64,000 nt of DNA from Ardenticatenales bacterium. Its GTDB lineage: Bacteria; Chloroflexota; Anaerolineae; Ardenticatenales; Ardenticatenaceae. The translations under genes and the position numbers were made by a program. Under the pieces are notes generated by a model that saw only the letters and a program-made list of their open reading frames with translations, was not told the DNA's origin and did no database searches. Of this stretch, positions 48,220 to 57,499 are shown piece after piece. Where the stretch lies: the NCBI GenBank assembly GCA_020634795.1, contig JACKAZ010000002.1, positions 124,001-188,000 of the forward strand, given 5' to 3'. Each line of letters begins with the position of its first letter. Within the stretch, counting starts at the first letter, position 1.

Positions 48220-49728
48220 CTAATTACGTCGCACGGCGCGGCGGCGCCCTTCGATCTTCCATTGACTGGGGCTGTCGCCCACCCCGCCGACCATCACCAG
48301 CGCCTGTTGGCGGCGGCGATGGGCAAGGATGGTGGCCGCAATGGCGGCGGTGCGCCGTTTGCTCGGCACCCAGTCATCCATCAGGTCGGGGTTGGCGGCC
48401 AAAAAGCCGGTGTCGAAGTTGCCCGCTTGGAAATTCCAATTTTCCACCAACCGCTGGTGGAAGGGAATGTTACTCTTGATGCCTAAGATGCGATATTCCC
48501 CCAGTGCGCGGCGCAGCCGCATGATGGCGTTGGCGCGGTTGGTGCCGTGGACGATCAGTTTGGCGACCATCGGATCGTAGTGCAGTGTTACCTCCATCCC
48601 CTCATAGAGCGCACTTTCGACGCGCACGCCCGGCCCGGTCGGCTCGGTCAGCGAGGCGATGGTGCCGATGGAGGGGAGGAAGTTGTTGTAGGGATCTTCC
48701 GCCGTGATGCGGGCTTCGATGGCGTGGCCCTTCAACTTGATATCTTCCTGCTTGTAGCGCAACCGACGGCCAAAGGCGATCCGAATCTGCTCTTTGACGA
48801 TGTCCACCCCCGTCACCAGCTCGGTCACGGGATGCTCGACCTGCAAGCGGGTGTTCATCTCCAAGAAGTAGAAATTGCGGTCGCGGTCCACCAAGAACTC
48901 CATCGTCCCCGCATTCACATAGCCCGCTCGCTTCGCGCCCGCCACCGCCACCTCGCCCATCTGCTTGCGCATCGCTTCATCCACGAAGGGGGAGGGTGAC
49001 TCTTCGACCAGCTTCTGGTGGCGGCGCTGTATCGAACATTCCCGTTCGCCCAAATAGACGCAGTTGCCGTGCTGATCGGCCAAAATTTGAATTTCGATAT
49101 GGCGGCCGTTCTCCACCAGCTTTTCGATGAAGATGGCTGGATCGCCGAAGGCGGCTGTCGATTCCCGTCGTGCCGCGTCCAAGGCGGCGGGCAGGCTTTC
49201 GGCGTCCCGCACCACGCGCATCCCCTTGCCGCCGCCGCCCGCCGCCGCCTTCACCATGACCGGGTAGCCGATCGTTTCCGCGAAGGCGACGATCTCGTCG
49301 TTGGTCAGATCGCTGGAGCAGCCCGGAATGATCGGCATTCCGGCTTCGTCGGCGATCCGTCGCGCCTCGACTTTGTTACCCATCATCCGCATGCTTTCGG
49401 GGCTGGGGCCGATGAAGACCAAACCCGCTTCCGTCACGGCCCGCGAAAATTCGGGGTTTTCGGCCAGGAAGCCGTAGCCCGGATGGATCGCGTCCGCTCC
49501 GCACGCTTTGGCGATCTCGATGATCTTGTCCTTGCGGAGGTAGCTCTCCGCCGAAGGGGGCGGCCCCAGCAGGTAGGCTTCGTCGGCGTAACGCACGTGG
49601 AGCGCGTTGCGATCCGCCGTCGAATAGACGGCGACGGTGCGCATTCCCAATTCTTGGCAGGCCCGCAGCACGCGAACCGCGATTTCGCCGCGATTGGCGA
49701 CGAGGATTTTTCGACTGGACTCTTTCAT
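48220..49728 (-). CDS. accC: Biotin carboxylase subunit (propionyl-CoA carboxylase-type)
   Basis: A 502-residue ATP-grasp enzyme that carboxylates biotin on the carrier protein. KILVANRGEIAVRVLRACQE opens the biotin carboxylase N-domain. VMVKAAAGGGGKGMRVVRD is the ATP-grasp Gly-rich loop, FLEMNTRLQVEHPVTELVTG the catalytic stretch, and a biotin-carboxylase C-domain ends around residue 450. About 50 extra C-terminal residues are basic and Gln/Arg-rich (HRRRQQALVMVGGVGDSPSQ). It belongs to the pccB-HAD-accC-carrier run and supports propionyl-CoA carboxylation; an acetyl-CoA carboxylase role is also possible. Confidence 0.92.
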   Translation of the reverse strand: MKESSRKILVANRGEIAVRVLRACQELGMRTVAVYSTADRNALHVRYADEAYLLGPPPSAESYLRKDKIIEIAKACGADAIHPGYGFLAENPEFSRAVTEAGLVFIGPSPESMRMMGNKVEARRIADEAGMPIIPGCSSDLTNDEIVAFAETIGYPVMVKAAAGGGGKGMRVVRDAESLPAALDAARRESTAAFGDPAIFIEKLVENGRHIEIQILADQHGNCVYLGERECSIQRRHQKLVEESPSPFVDEAMRKQMGEVAVAGAKRAGYVNAGTMEFLVDRDRNFYFLEMNTRLQVEHPVTELVTGVDIVKEQIRIAFGRRLRYKQEDIKLKGHAIEARITAEDPYNNFLPSIGTIASLTEPTGPGVRVESALYEGMEVTLHYDPMVAKLIVHGTNRANAIMRLRRALGEYRILGIKSNIPFHQRLVENWNFQAGNFDTGFLAANPDLMDDWVPSKRRTAAIAATILAHRRRQQALVMVGGVGDSPSQWKIEGRRRAVRRN

Positions 49729-49740
49729 GGTGCTGTCCGA

Positions 49741-49797
49741 GGAGTGTTGAGTGAATGAGTTTTATGAGTGAGTGAGTGACTGAGTTTTAATAAAACC
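49741..49797. repeat. Degenerate reverse-complement copy of the AACTCATAA repeat
   Basis: GTGAATGAGTTTTATGAGTG and GTGACTGAGTTTTAATAAAA contain TTATGAGTT-like words in the opposite orientation to 3919-3966 and 39117-39178. The rest of 49729-49877 holds no gene; ATACCACGGGAACCACAGGG is a minor imperfect repeat. Confidence 0.6.
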
Positions 49798-49877
49798 TAG
49801 CACAGGGGGGCCGTTGCTCTTGGCATACCACGGGAACCACAGGGTTCCCATGCTCCCGCTCCCTACCCTCTGCCCCG

Positions 49878-50546
49878 TCATGATGAGTCGCCATGCAGGC
49901 GGCGGAGCGCATCGAGCGACAGCGCGGTGAGCGATGGCACCACGACATCGGCGAGCGCGTCAAATTCGGCGCTGTCGAAGGCGCTGTTCGGCACGGCGAT
50001 GACGGGCATTCCGGCGGCGCGGGCGGCCCGCACCCCGTTCAGGCTGTCTTCAAGCACGACGCAGTCGGCAGGCGGCACGCCGAGCCGTTCCGCAGCAACG
50101 AGGAAGAGATCGGGCGCCGGTTTGCCCCGTTCGACCGCCGCGTCATCCACGGTGACCAGCGTATCCAGTCGATGGCTCCAGCCGAATTTGCCCAACACGA
50201 CCTCGGCAATCGCCGCCGTCGAACTGGTGGCGACCCCGACGGGGTAATCGCTCGCCAATGCCGCATCCATCAGCTCAGGCGCACCCGCCATCGGTTCTAG
50301 TTCCGTCTGAAAGAGCGCAATGACCCGTGCCTGCAGTTCGGCGGCGAAATCGCGCGGCGCCTCGTCGAAGTCATAGCCCTGTACGATCTGGGCGCAGGCA
50401 TCGGGAAAGGCCATGCCGATCCCCTGCCGCATGATCGTTTCGTCCCACGCCGCGCCACGGGCCTCGATCATCGTCCGTTCGGCGCGCTGCCAGAGCGGCT
50501 CCGAATCGGCCAGCAGCCCATCCATGTCGAAGATGATGGCCTTCAT
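49878..50546 (-). CDS. HAD-superfamily sugar-phosphatase-like hydrolase
   Basis: A 222-residue HAD hydrolase starting MKAIIFDMDGLLADSEPLWQ, motif I with the nucleophile Asp (IFDMDG). A helical cap follows, then ATSSTA (motif II), GKPAPDLFL (motif III Lys) and VVLEDSLNGVRAARAAGMPV (motif IV). This matches the HxpB/YniC hexitol-phosphatase and beta-phosphoglucomutase-like group. The gene starts two bases after the carboxyltransferase stop, so it is co-translated in the carboxylase run. Substrate unknown; a link to propionyl metabolism is not known for the family. Confidence 0.88.
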   Translation of the reverse strand: MKAIIFDMDGLLADSEPLWQRAERTMIEARGAAWDETIMRQGIGMAFPDACAQIVQGYDFDEAPRDFAAELQARVIALFQTELEPMAGAPELMDAALASDYPVGVATSSTAAIAEVVLGKFGWSHRLDTLVTVDDAAVERGKPAPDLFLVAAERLGVPPADCVVLEDSLNGVRAARAAGMPVIAVPNSAFDSAEFDALADVVVPSLTALSLDALRRLHGDSS

Positions 50547-50548
50547 CA

Positions 50549-52093
50549 CTAGAGCGGGATGTTGCCGTGCTTTTTCGGCGGATTCTCTTGACGTTTGTTC
50601 TGTAACATCTCCAGTGCGGCGATGATGGCGGGCCGCGTGCGGTGCGGCTCAATCACATCGTCCACATAGCCGTAGGAGGCGGCAACGTAGGGATTGGCCA
50701 ACGTATCCTTATACTCTTGAATCAGCTCGGCCCGCGTCGCTTCGGGATCCTCAGCGGCCGCGATCTCGCGCCGATAGATGATGTTGACCGCGCCCTGCGG
50801 CCCCATCACGGCGATTTCGGCGTTGGGCCAAGCATAAACGATGTCGCCCCGGATGTGGCGCGACGACATCACATCGTAGGCCCCGCCGTAGGCCTTCCGT
50901 GTGATCACGGTGATTTTCGGCACGGTGGCTTCGGAATAGGCGTAGAGCAACTTCGCGCCGTGGCGAATAATCCCGCCATATTCCTGATCGACGCCGGGCA
51001 AGAAGCCCGGTACATCTTCCAGCGTGACGAGCGGGATGTTGAACGCATCGCAGAAACGGACGAAGCGGGCCGCTTTGGTGCTGGAATCGATATCGAGCAC
51101 GCCCGCCAACACCTGCGGTTGCTGGGCAACGATGCCGACCGTGCGACCCGCGAAACGCGCAAAGCCGATGATGATGTTGGCCGCAAAGTTGGGCTGCACC
51201 TCAAAGAATTCCGTATCATCCACGATCAGCTCAATGACATGCTTCATGTCGTAGGGCTTGTTGGGATTTTCGGGCACGATATCGTCCAACTCATGCTCCA
51301 TGCGGAGCGGGTCGTCGATGGCCGCTTTGCGCGGCACTTCTTCCAGATTGTTCTGCGGAATGTAGCTGAGCAATTCCCGAATCTGCATCAAGCAATGGTG
51401 TTCGTTTTCGGAGGCGAAGTGGGCCACGCCGCTCTTGGTACTGTGGGTGATGGCCCCGCCCAACTCTTCGTGGGTCACTTCTTCGTGGGTCACGGTCTTC
51501 ACCACATCGGGGCCGGTGACGTACATGTAGGAGGTGTCCTGCACCATAAAGACGAAATCTGTCAGGGCGGGGGAGTAGACCGCGCCACCGGCGCTGGGCC
51601 CCATAATGGCGCTGATTTGCGGCACCACCCCGCTCGCCATCACGTTGCGCAGGAAGATATCGGCATAGCCGCCCAGCGCCGCCACCCCTTCTTGAATACG
51701 AGCACCGCCCGAATCCTGTAGCCCGATGATCGGCGCGCCGTTCTCCATCGCCAGATCCATGATCCGCATGATCTTATCCGCATGGGCGCGACCCAGCGAG
51801 CCGCCCATCACGGTGAAATCTTGGGCAAAGACATAGACGAGTCGGCCATCGACCGTGCCGTAGCCCGTCACTACGCCATCCCCCAAGGGGCGATTGTTCA
51901 TCATGCCAAAATTCACTTCGCGGTGCTGGACGAACATGCCCAATTCTTGAAAGGTGTTGTCATCCAAGAGCAGGTTGATGCGCTCGCGTGCGGTTAGCTT
52001 GCCCGCTTTGTGTTGCCGCTCCACCCGTGCGGGGCCACCAGCCGCTTGGGCCTGTTCGCGCATCTGGTTCAGTCGATCGATGTCTTGTTGCAT
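50549..52093 (-). CDS. pccB: Acyl-CoA (propionyl/methylmalonyl-CoA) carboxyltransferase subunit
   Basis: A 514-residue carboxyltransferase that moves the carboxyl group from biotin to an acyl-CoA. Start at ATG 52093 gives MQQDIDRLNQMREQAQAAGG; RERINLLLDDNTFQELGMFV, GLQDSGGARIQEGVAALGGY and KAYGGAYDVMSSRHIRGD (acyl-CoA and biotin sites) are diagnostic of PccB. ITHSTKSGVAHFASENEHHC is also conserved. It heads the minus-strand run with HAD, accC and the carrier protein. The upstream frame is open but overlaps the DUF1405 gene. Confidence 0.93.
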   Translation of the reverse strand: MQQDIDRLNQMREQAQAAGGPARVERQHKAGKLTARERINLLLDDNTFQELGMFVQHREVNFGMMNNRPLGDGVVTGYGTVDGRLVYVFAQDFTVMGGSLGRAHADKIMRIMDLAMENGAPIIGLQDSGGARIQEGVAALGGYADIFLRNVMASGVVPQISAIMGPSAGGAVYSPALTDFVFMVQDTSYMYVTGPDVVKTVTHEEVTHEELGGAITHSTKSGVAHFASENEHHCLMQIRELLSYIPQNNLEEVPRKAAIDDPLRMEHELDDIVPENPNKPYDMKHVIELIVDDTEFFEVQPNFAANIIIGFARFAGRTVGIVAQQPQVLAGVLDIDSSTKAARFVRFCDAFNIPLVTLEDVPGFLPGVDQEYGGIIRHGAKLLYAYSEATVPKITVITRKAYGGAYDVMSSRHIRGDIVYAWPNAEIAVMGPQGAVNIIYRREIAAAEDPEATRAELIQEYKDTLANPYVAASYGYVDDVIEPHRTRPAIIAALEMLQNKRQENPPKKHGNIPL

Positions 52094-52160
52094 GGGGTTG
52101 TCCTGGTGATTCTGATAGGAGAAAAACTTTGCTTGCGAGATGACGCTGGCGATGACGGGG

Positions 52161-52808
52161 TTACCGCTGTTCCAGCGCTTGCCCGTTGGCACGGGCAACG
52201 GGGCGTGCTTCGTGCCACCAGCCAACAAGGCTGATGGCAACGCCGAGCAGCCATGTCATGGCGACGGTGTGCCATTGCACCAGCGCGGCGGAAAGCACGT
52301 TGGGGTACATGGGATGATGACCGAGTCGATAGTCGACGAAATCGGCAAAGATGTAATAAGCGAAGGCGGGCAATGCCTGTCGCAATGTCCAGCCTTCGGT
52401 CAGCAGCAGCAGTACGACGCCTTGGGCGATCAGTCCCACATGGGTCACGAACATCAAGAGCGACAAGGCGTTGAAGTCGCCCGTCTGTGCCCAGTAGGCC
52501 AGCCAGACGGTGCAGGTCCACACGCCATATTTGATCGAGCCGACCGCCGCCCACAAATTGAAGATCGTCCATCGTTTGCCCTGCCGCAGCCCCCAGAGCG
52601 CGATCGCAAAGAGCAACGCCACCAGGGGGCAATCCGGCACGAAAAGCCACCAGATCAGCGGGGTTTGGGGGAGCTGATAGCCGTACCAGCCAAAGGCCCC
52701 CAGCACGAAGCCGATCACGTTGACCACGATGAAGGCCCAAAAAAGCCACGGGCTTCGTAGCGTGACGGTGCGACTCAGGTCGCGGAGTTGGTCGATGAGT
52801 TGTGACAT
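52161..52808 (-). CDS. DUF1405 family membrane protein
   Basis: A 215-residue polytopic protein with about five helices: LFWAFIVVNVIGFVLGAFGW, LIWWLFVPDCPLVALLFAIA, FNLWAAVGSIKYGVWTCTVW, LMFVTHVGLIAQGVVLLLLT, and a C-terminal helix after YYIFADFVDYRLGHHPMYPN. These match DUF1405 (B. subtilis YpjA-like), conserved Asp-Cys-Pro and His-Pro positions included. Function unknown. It lies upstream of pccB on the same strand, 67 bases apart. Confidence 0.82.
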   Translation of the reverse strand: MSQLIDQLRDLSRTVTLRSPWLFWAFIVVNVIGFVLGAFGWYGYQLPQTPLIWWLFVPDCPLVALLFAIALWGLRQGKRWTIFNLWAAVGSIKYGVWTCTVWLAYWAQTGDFNALSLLMFVTHVGLIAQGVVLLLLTEGWTLRQALPAFAYYIFADFVDYRLGHHPMYPNVLSAALVQWHTVAMTWLLGVAISLVGWWHEARPVARANGQALEQR

Positions 52809-52886
52809 GGGTAGTTTAGATGTGAGTACTTAGTTTTGAGCGCCCAACGCTCTCTGGCGTTGTTCGGACAACGATTTCGTTTCGAT

Positions 52887-53435
52887 TCAACGCTTCTCCA
52901 GTCGTCGAGCGGGGATGCCGCCCCAAAATTCGCCCGCTGGAATATCGCGATTGACGAGCGATAGGGCGCTGATCGTCGCTCCATCGCCGATCACCACCCC
53001 GGGCAGGATGGTGACGTTCGCCCCGATACTCACATTGCGACCGATGTGGACGGGGCCGATCCGCCGTTCTTTGCGCATATATTCGTGGGCCAAGACGACC
53101 GAGTTAAAGCCGATGATCGTGTTCTTTTCTACCGTCACCAACTGGGGGAAGAAGACGTCGATTGTCACGGCGAGGCCCACGCTCACATCGCGTCCCACCG
53201 ACATGCCGGTCAGACGCAGCAGGCCCCGCTTGACTGTCAGCGATGGGGAATACTTCGCGGCGTAAATCAGAAGGAAGTTCCAGACGACGCGCAATGGGTG
53301 AACATCCCGCCACCAGTGGGCGAGGCTGTTTTTGTGGTCGGGAGAGGGTATGACACGCAAACGCTCGCGGCGGTGGGACGGCGGCGGCTGTAGCTGGCTG
53401 CTCTCTTCGGTGCGGATGCGACTGGCGGTGGACAT
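52887..53435 (-). CDS. Left-handed beta-helix acyltransferase (maltose/nodulation O-acetyltransferase-like)
   Basis: A 182-residue protein. Hexapeptide repeats dominate (GRDVSVGLAVTIDVF, KNTIIGFNSVVLAHEYMRKE, GRNVSIGANVTILPGVVIG, GATISALSLVNRDIP), and the tail FWGGIPARRLEKR is typical of the LacA/NodL/maltose-acetyltransferase group. It probably transfers an acetyl group to a sugar or lipid headgroup. The N-terminus (1-60) is basic and precedes LLIYAAKYSPSLTVKRGLLR. TTATAA (about 53472) on the minus strand may be part of its promoter. No polysaccharide genes adjoin. Confidence 0.85.
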   Translation of the reverse strand: MSTASRIRTEESSQLQPPPSHRRERLRVIPSPDHKNSLAHWWRDVHPLRVVWNFLLIYAAKYSPSLTVKRGLLRLTGMSVGRDVSVGLAVTIDVFFPQLVTVEKNTIIGFNSVVLAHEYMRKERRIGPVHIGRNVSIGANVTILPGVVIGDGATISALSLVNRDIPAGEFWGGIPARRLEKR

Positions 53436-53596
53436 AGACTTTGATCGAATTCTGACGTTGCTGCGGCTGATTATAACCCGAAAACCAGTGGGATGCTAGG
53501 ACACTACGAGCGACCTGTACTGCCGCCCGCTACGGTGCCGTCCAAAAATCGAGGTTGAGACCCTTTGCCCGTGGCCGCGGTGCGCATGACGCCGCT

Positions 53597-54760
53597 TCAC
53601 CCCGCCAGCACGTTGCGGGCGATGACCATTCGCTGGATCTCGCTGGTGCCTTCGTAAATCTCGGTGATCTTCGCGTCTCGGAAATACCGTTCGACCGGTA
53701 ACTCCTTGGAGTAGCCCATTCCACCGTGGATCTGCACCGCTTGGGTCGCCACCCACATCGCCGTCTCGCTGGCGTAGAGCTTCGCCATGCTGGCCTGCTG
53801 GGTGTACCGTTGGCCCGTCTCGCTGCTGCGCGTCTTGGCCAAAGCCGCGTTGTAGATCAGCAGCCGCGACGCTTCGATGCGGGTCGCCATATCGGCCAGC
53901 TTCCATTGGATAGACTGGAATTCGCCGATCGCTTGGCCGAAGGCTTCACGCTCTTTCGCATAGGTGATGCTCGCTTCGTAGGCCGCTTCGGCGATGCCCA
54001 GCGCCTGCGAGGCGATACCGATCCGCCCCGCGTCCAACACCGTCATGGCGATCTTGAAGCCTTCCCCCTCGCCCCCCAACATCTCGTCCGGCGTGGCGAT
54101 GTAATCTTCGTAGATGCACTCGCTCGTCGCCGACGCACGAATGCCCAGCTTCGGCTCCTTCTTGCCGCGAATGAAGCCCGCGCGCGTCGTGTCGATCATG
54201 AAGGCGCTGATGCCGCGATGCTTCGGTTCGGCCTCTGGGTCGGTAACGGTGAAAAGCACGATCGAATCGGCGACCGGGCCACTCGTTACCCAACTTTTGC
54301 GTCCATTGATCAGCCAGTTGCCGTCGCTGTTCTTCACCGCGCGGGAAGCCATCGTTCCGGCATCGGAGCCGCTCATCGGCTCGGTCAGCGAATAGGCCCC
54401 GATGGCCTGCCCCGTCGCCACGGGGACGAGGTATTTCTGCTTCTGCGCCTCGCTGCCGAACTTCATCAGGCCGTGACAGTAAAGCGAGTTGTTAACGCTC
54501 ATGATCGTCCCGTGGGAGGCATCGGCCTTGCTGACTTCGACCATTGCCAGCACGTAGGCCATCGTGTCCATCCCCGCGCCGCCGTAGGCCTCCGGCACTT
54601 CAATCCCCATCAGCCCCAGCCCGCCCAACTGCTTGATCGTTTCGAGCGGAAATTCGCCGCTTTCGTCGTACTCAGCGGCAATAGGGGCAATCTGGCTTTG
54701 CGCGAAATCCCGCGCCAAGTCGCGGATCGCGCGTTGTTCCTCGGTCAATTCAAAATTCAT
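53597..54760 (-). CDS. Acyl-CoA dehydrogenase
   Basis: A 387-residue FAD enzyme that oxidises acyl-CoA to enoyl-CoA. MNFELTEEQRAIRDLARDFA is the N-terminal helix. GAYSLTEPMSGSDAGTMASR is the first ACAD signature, and QIHGGMGYSKELPVERYFRD with Glu before IYEGTSEIQRMVIAR the second; the catalytic base is the Glu of YEGTSEIQR. This pattern fits short-chain or branched-chain acyl-CoA dehydrogenases. AGGAGGAT precedes the ATG at 54760 on the minus strand. It could feed the propionyl-CoA pathway next door. Confidence 0.93.
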   Translation of the reverse strand: MNFELTEEQRAIRDLARDFAQSQIAPIAAEYDESGEFPLETIKQLGGLGLMGIEVPEAYGGAGMDTMAYVLAMVEVSKADASHGTIMSVNNSLYCHGLMKFGSEAQKQKYLVPVATGQAIGAYSLTEPMSGSDAGTMASRAVKNSDGNWLINGRKSWVTSGPVADSIVLFTVTDPEAEPKHRGISAFMIDTTRAGFIRGKKEPKLGIRASATSECIYEDYIATPDEMLGGEGEGFKIAMTVLDAGRIGIASQALGIAEAAYEASITYAKEREAFGQAIGEFQSIQWKLADMATRIEASRLLIYNAALAKTRSSETGQRYTQQASMAKLYASETAMWVATQAVQIHGGMGYSKELPVERYFRDAKITEIYEGTSEIQRMVIARNVLAG

Positions 54761-54798
54761 CCCATCCTCCTTGATGGCACCTCGATTGCTTTTGGCGC

Positions 54799-54828
54799 AT
54801 TATACTCACAGGGCACAGTTCGGGACAA
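54799..54828 (-). promoter_or_regulatory. Promoter of the acyl-CoA dehydrogenase gene
   Basis: On the minus strand TTGTCC (54828-54823) and TATAAT (54804-54799) are 18 bases apart. The ATG follows after about 38 bases. Confidence 0.6.
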
Positions 54829-54834
54829 TTGCGA

Positions 54835-55075
54835 ATGGCGCATGGCGAATGCTGTTGGGGTTGGCTCGGTGGATAGTCCGGTTGGGGTCGAGAATCGGGC
54901 CATGGCTGCCACATCGCCTCTCCCACGATTTGCCATGCGGTCCCCCACCTCCCCCACACCCCCACACCCTTACACCCTTACGCAGCGGTGCAGATGGCTT
55001 AACCTCGATTCGCAAGGCCCGCTCCCCTCCCACTTTGCCCCCACCCGCTTCTTGGCTATCGTTTAGCGGTCACCC
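54835..55075. repeat. Repeat-rich spacer upstream of the deacetylase lipoprotein gene
   Basis: GCGAATGGCGCATGGCGAAT is a short repeat, and CCCCCACACCCCCACACCCT is the reverse-complement type of the GGTGTGGGG words at 10590 and 22425. No gene is seen. Confidence 0.5.
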
Positions 55076-55102
55076 CCGGCTCAACTTGTTGCGAAGACCG
55101 CC

Positions 55103-56320
55103 ATGACTCAACAACCCATCCTGCCCCATTTCCGCGCCCATGCGTGGCCCCTACTCCTGGTTCTTGCGCTGCTCATCGCCACGGCCTGTGCTGCGTCCCC
55201 CACGACCGACGACGGGAGATCGACGGCCATCACGCGGCAGCGCAGTGCCAGCGCGACGCTTGCCCCGTCGCCCACCGTGGAACCCTCGGCCACGCCAACA
55301 GCCACGCCAGCCCCGTCGCCCACCGCGACGGTCGTGCCCAGCGCCACCCCCTCGCCCACGCCCGCCGGGTTGAGCGAGGCCGAGTTGGCCGAGATGCGGC
55401 CCAACGAGCTGGGCTGGGCGTTGGTGATGGAATACCACCTGATCGAGCCGGGCGAAGATGCCGAGTACAGCCGCACCCCCGATTCCCTGCGTGCCGATCT
55501 GGCATGGCTCTACGACAACGGCTACTACCCGATCACCTTCCGCGATCTGGCCAGCGCCAACTTCGACAGTGTGCCGGCGGGCCGTTCGCCCGTGGTGCTG
55601 ACCTTCGACGATTCGTCGATCGGCCAGTACAACATCCTAGCGGACGGCTCCATCGACCCCGAAAGCGCGATGGGCATCTTGCTCGCCTTCCACAAGGCCC
55701 ATCCCGATTTTCCCCCCATCGCGACTTGGTTCCCGCTGTTGGAAGTGGACGTGCCGTCCCGCATCCTCTGGGGCCAGCCGGAATGGGTCGATCAGAAGTT
55801 GCAGCATATCCTCGAACTGGGGGGCGAGATCGGCAGCCACACCGTCACCCACAACCGTCTTGATCAGTTGGAGGAAAGCCAGATTCAGTGGCAGTTGGGC
55901 ACGTCGCAGCGCACCCTGGAGGAGCGGATCGGCGGGGGCTACGACGTCGTGAGCTTGGCGCTGCCGCTCGGTATCTACCCGGCCAACGAGGCGCTGATCC
56001 AAGCGGGCACGGTCGACGGAGTGCCCTATGGCTATCTGTATGCGGCCGAGGTGGCGGGCGGGATGACGGTAGTCCCCTATGCCGCCAGTTGGGACCCGAT
56101 CCATATCGCCCGTGCGCCTGCGGCGGCGGGCTACATCGATGCGCTGATGGGGCAGATCGAGCGTCGCCCGAGCCTGAAATATATCTCCGACGGCGACCCC
56201 ACCACGCTGACCTTCCCCAGTGAGGCCACGCTGGACGAGGAACAGCAGGGCACCTTCGATGCCGCGCGCTGGCCCGACCTGGTGGTGCGCCGCTACGACC
56301 GCGCCCTAAGCGATGAGTGA
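55103..56320 (+). CDS. Polysaccharide deacetylase-family lipoprotein
   Basis: A 405-residue exported protein. Residues 1-30 form a lipoprotein signal (PLLLVLALLIATACAAS), followed by a Ser/Thr/Pro/Ala-rich spacer (about 40-90, PTATPAPSPTATVVPSATPS). The NodB homology domain has VLTFDDSSIGQYN (catalytic Asp and zinc Asp) and GGEIGSHTVTHNRLDQL (HxxxH zinc ligands). Members of family CE4 deacetylate peptidoglycan or exopolysaccharides. The domain is atypical in length between motifs 1 and 2. The 3' end overlaps the acylphosphatase gene by eight bases, so the two are translationally coupled. Confidence 0.88.
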   Translation: MTQQPILPHFRAHAWPLLLVLALLIATACAASPTTDDGRSTAITRQRSASATLAPSPTVEPSATPTATPAPSPTATVVPSATPSPTPAGLSEAELAEMRPNELGWALVMEYHLIEPGEDAEYSRTPDSLRADLAWLYDNGYYPITFRDLASANFDSVPAGRSPVVLTFDDSSIGQYNILADGSIDPESAMGILLAFHKAHPDFPPIATWFPLLEVDVPSRILWGQPEWVDQKLQHILELGGEIGSHTVTHNRLDQLEESQIQWQLGTSQRTLEERIGGGYDVVSLALPLGIYPANEALIQAGTVDGVPYGYLYAAEVAGGMTVVPYAASWDPIHIARAPAAAGYIDALMGQIERRPSLKYISDGDPTTLTFPSEATLDEEQQGTFDAARWPDLVVRRYDRALSDE

Positions 56321-56594
56321 TTCCGTGGCCCGCCACGCGCGGATCAGCGGGGTGGTGCAGGGGGTCTTCTTCCGCGCGTCGGCCCAACGGCAAGCGCGGC
56401 AGCTCGGCGTGGTGGGCTGGGTGCGCAACATGGCCGATGGCCGCGTCGAGCTTTACGCCGAAGGGCCGCGCCTGGCCGTCGACCAATTCATGGCGTGGGC
56501 CGCGCAGGGGCCAGCGCATGCCGTCGTACGCGCCATCGATCAGAACGCGGTCGAGGCCGAGGGCACGTACGACGATTTTGCGGTGCGGCGCTAA
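56313..56594 (+). CDS. acyP: Acylphosphatase
   Basis: A 93-residue enzyme hydrolysing acyl phosphates. ARISGVVQGVFFRASAQRQA contains the phosphate-binding loop with catalytic Arg21, and VGWVRNMADGRVELYAEGP contains Asn39. Length and both residues are as expected for the family. It overlaps the preceding deacetylase gene (ATG 56313 within its last codons) and is followed by a GNAT gene 19 bases on. Confidence 0.92.
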   Translation: MSDSVARHARISGVVQGVFFRASAQRQARQLGVVGWVRNMADGRVELYAEGPRLAVDQFMAWAAQGPAHAVVRAIDQNAVEAEGTYDDFAVRR

Positions 56595-56613
56595 CGACGG
56601 GTCAGCGTACGTC

Positions 56614-57234
56614 ATGGATCTGTTCATGCTCTGTTGGCGGCTCAATGCGAATGCCCTTCGTCCCTTGCCCGACGGCTACACGATGCGAGCGATTCGGCCG
56701 GATGAATTGACGCTCTGGAAAGGCTTCCCCTTTGATGAGGAGGCCACCGCCGCCCGCCACCTCGACGAGATGACCCACTACTTCGAGCGCGTCTACGCGG
56801 ATCGACGCGCGCTCTTCTTCCAACGCTGCCAGTTCGTCTGCGATCCGAACGGGCTGCCCGTCGGCACGGGCTTCATCTGGCCCGCCTATGGCAATGTCAC
56901 CACGCTCCACTGGATCAAAGTTAAACGATCTTACGAAGGGCGGGGAATCGGTCGTGGGATGCTTTCGTCGCTGATGCGGAGGGTGGCGGCGGATGACTAT
57001 CCGGTCTACCTTCATACCCACCCCCAAAGCACACGCGCCATCAAGCTCTACCGCGATCTCGGCTTTCAACTGATCAGCGACCCCGTCGTCGGTCATCGGA
57101 CGAACGACCTGACCGAGGGACTGGCCTATCTCAAAGCGCACATGCCCCCCGCGGTCTATACGTCGTTGACCCTCACCCAAGCGCCCCCCGCCTTCCTCGA
57201 CACTGTGGCCCGCCACCCATTCGACGAATTCTAG
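56614..57234 (+). CDS. GNAT-family N-acetyltransferase
   Basis: A 206-residue protein beginning MDLFMLCWRLNANALRPLPD. The GNAT core includes VGTGFIWPAYGNVTTLHWIK, the acetyl-CoA loop SYEGRGIGRGMLSSLMRR (Q/RxxGxG/A type) and THPQSTRAIKLYRDLGFQLI. The acceptor is unknown. The ATG at 56614 is preferred because upstream codons run through the acylphosphatase gene in another frame. It completes a three-gene run with the deacetylase and acylphosphatase. Confidence 0.85.
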   Translation: MDLFMLCWRLNANALRPLPDGYTMRAIRPDELTLWKGFPFDEEATAARHLDEMTHYFERVYADRRALFFQRCQFVCDPNGLPVGTGFIWPAYGNVTTLHWIKVKRSYEGRGIGRGMLSSLMRRVAADDYPVYLHTHPQSTRAIKLYRDLGFQLISDPVVGHRTNDLTEGLAYLKAHMPPAVYTSLTLTQAPPAFLDTVARHPFDEF

Positions 57235-57499
57235 CGGACGCGCGATGCCAGCGCCTATCGAGAGTTGGCTTTCCATTGCCTCCTCCTTCGTACTTGCAAG
57301 GCCCACGCCTGCCCACGCCCCCGCGACCCTAAACCCCAACGATCAGCGCCCATCCCGCCCCGACCGTTACAACTTGTAAGTAATTGGTAATTGCTACGTA
57401 AGGTTGCGGGCGTAGCGTGACCCTGTCAATTCTGTTCCTCCGGCTCACTACCTCGGCGAACCTCTGGGACAGCTTCACTCAACGGCGAAGGAGCTGATC
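57235..57499. other. Spacer upstream of the propeller protein
   Basis: No gene. GTAATTGGTAATTG (57381-57394) is an exact direct repeat of seven bases inside an AT-rich patch (57368-57400), a plausible regulator or promoter region for the large secreted protein. AAGGAG at 57488-57493 is the SD for ATG 57500. Confidence 0.45.
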
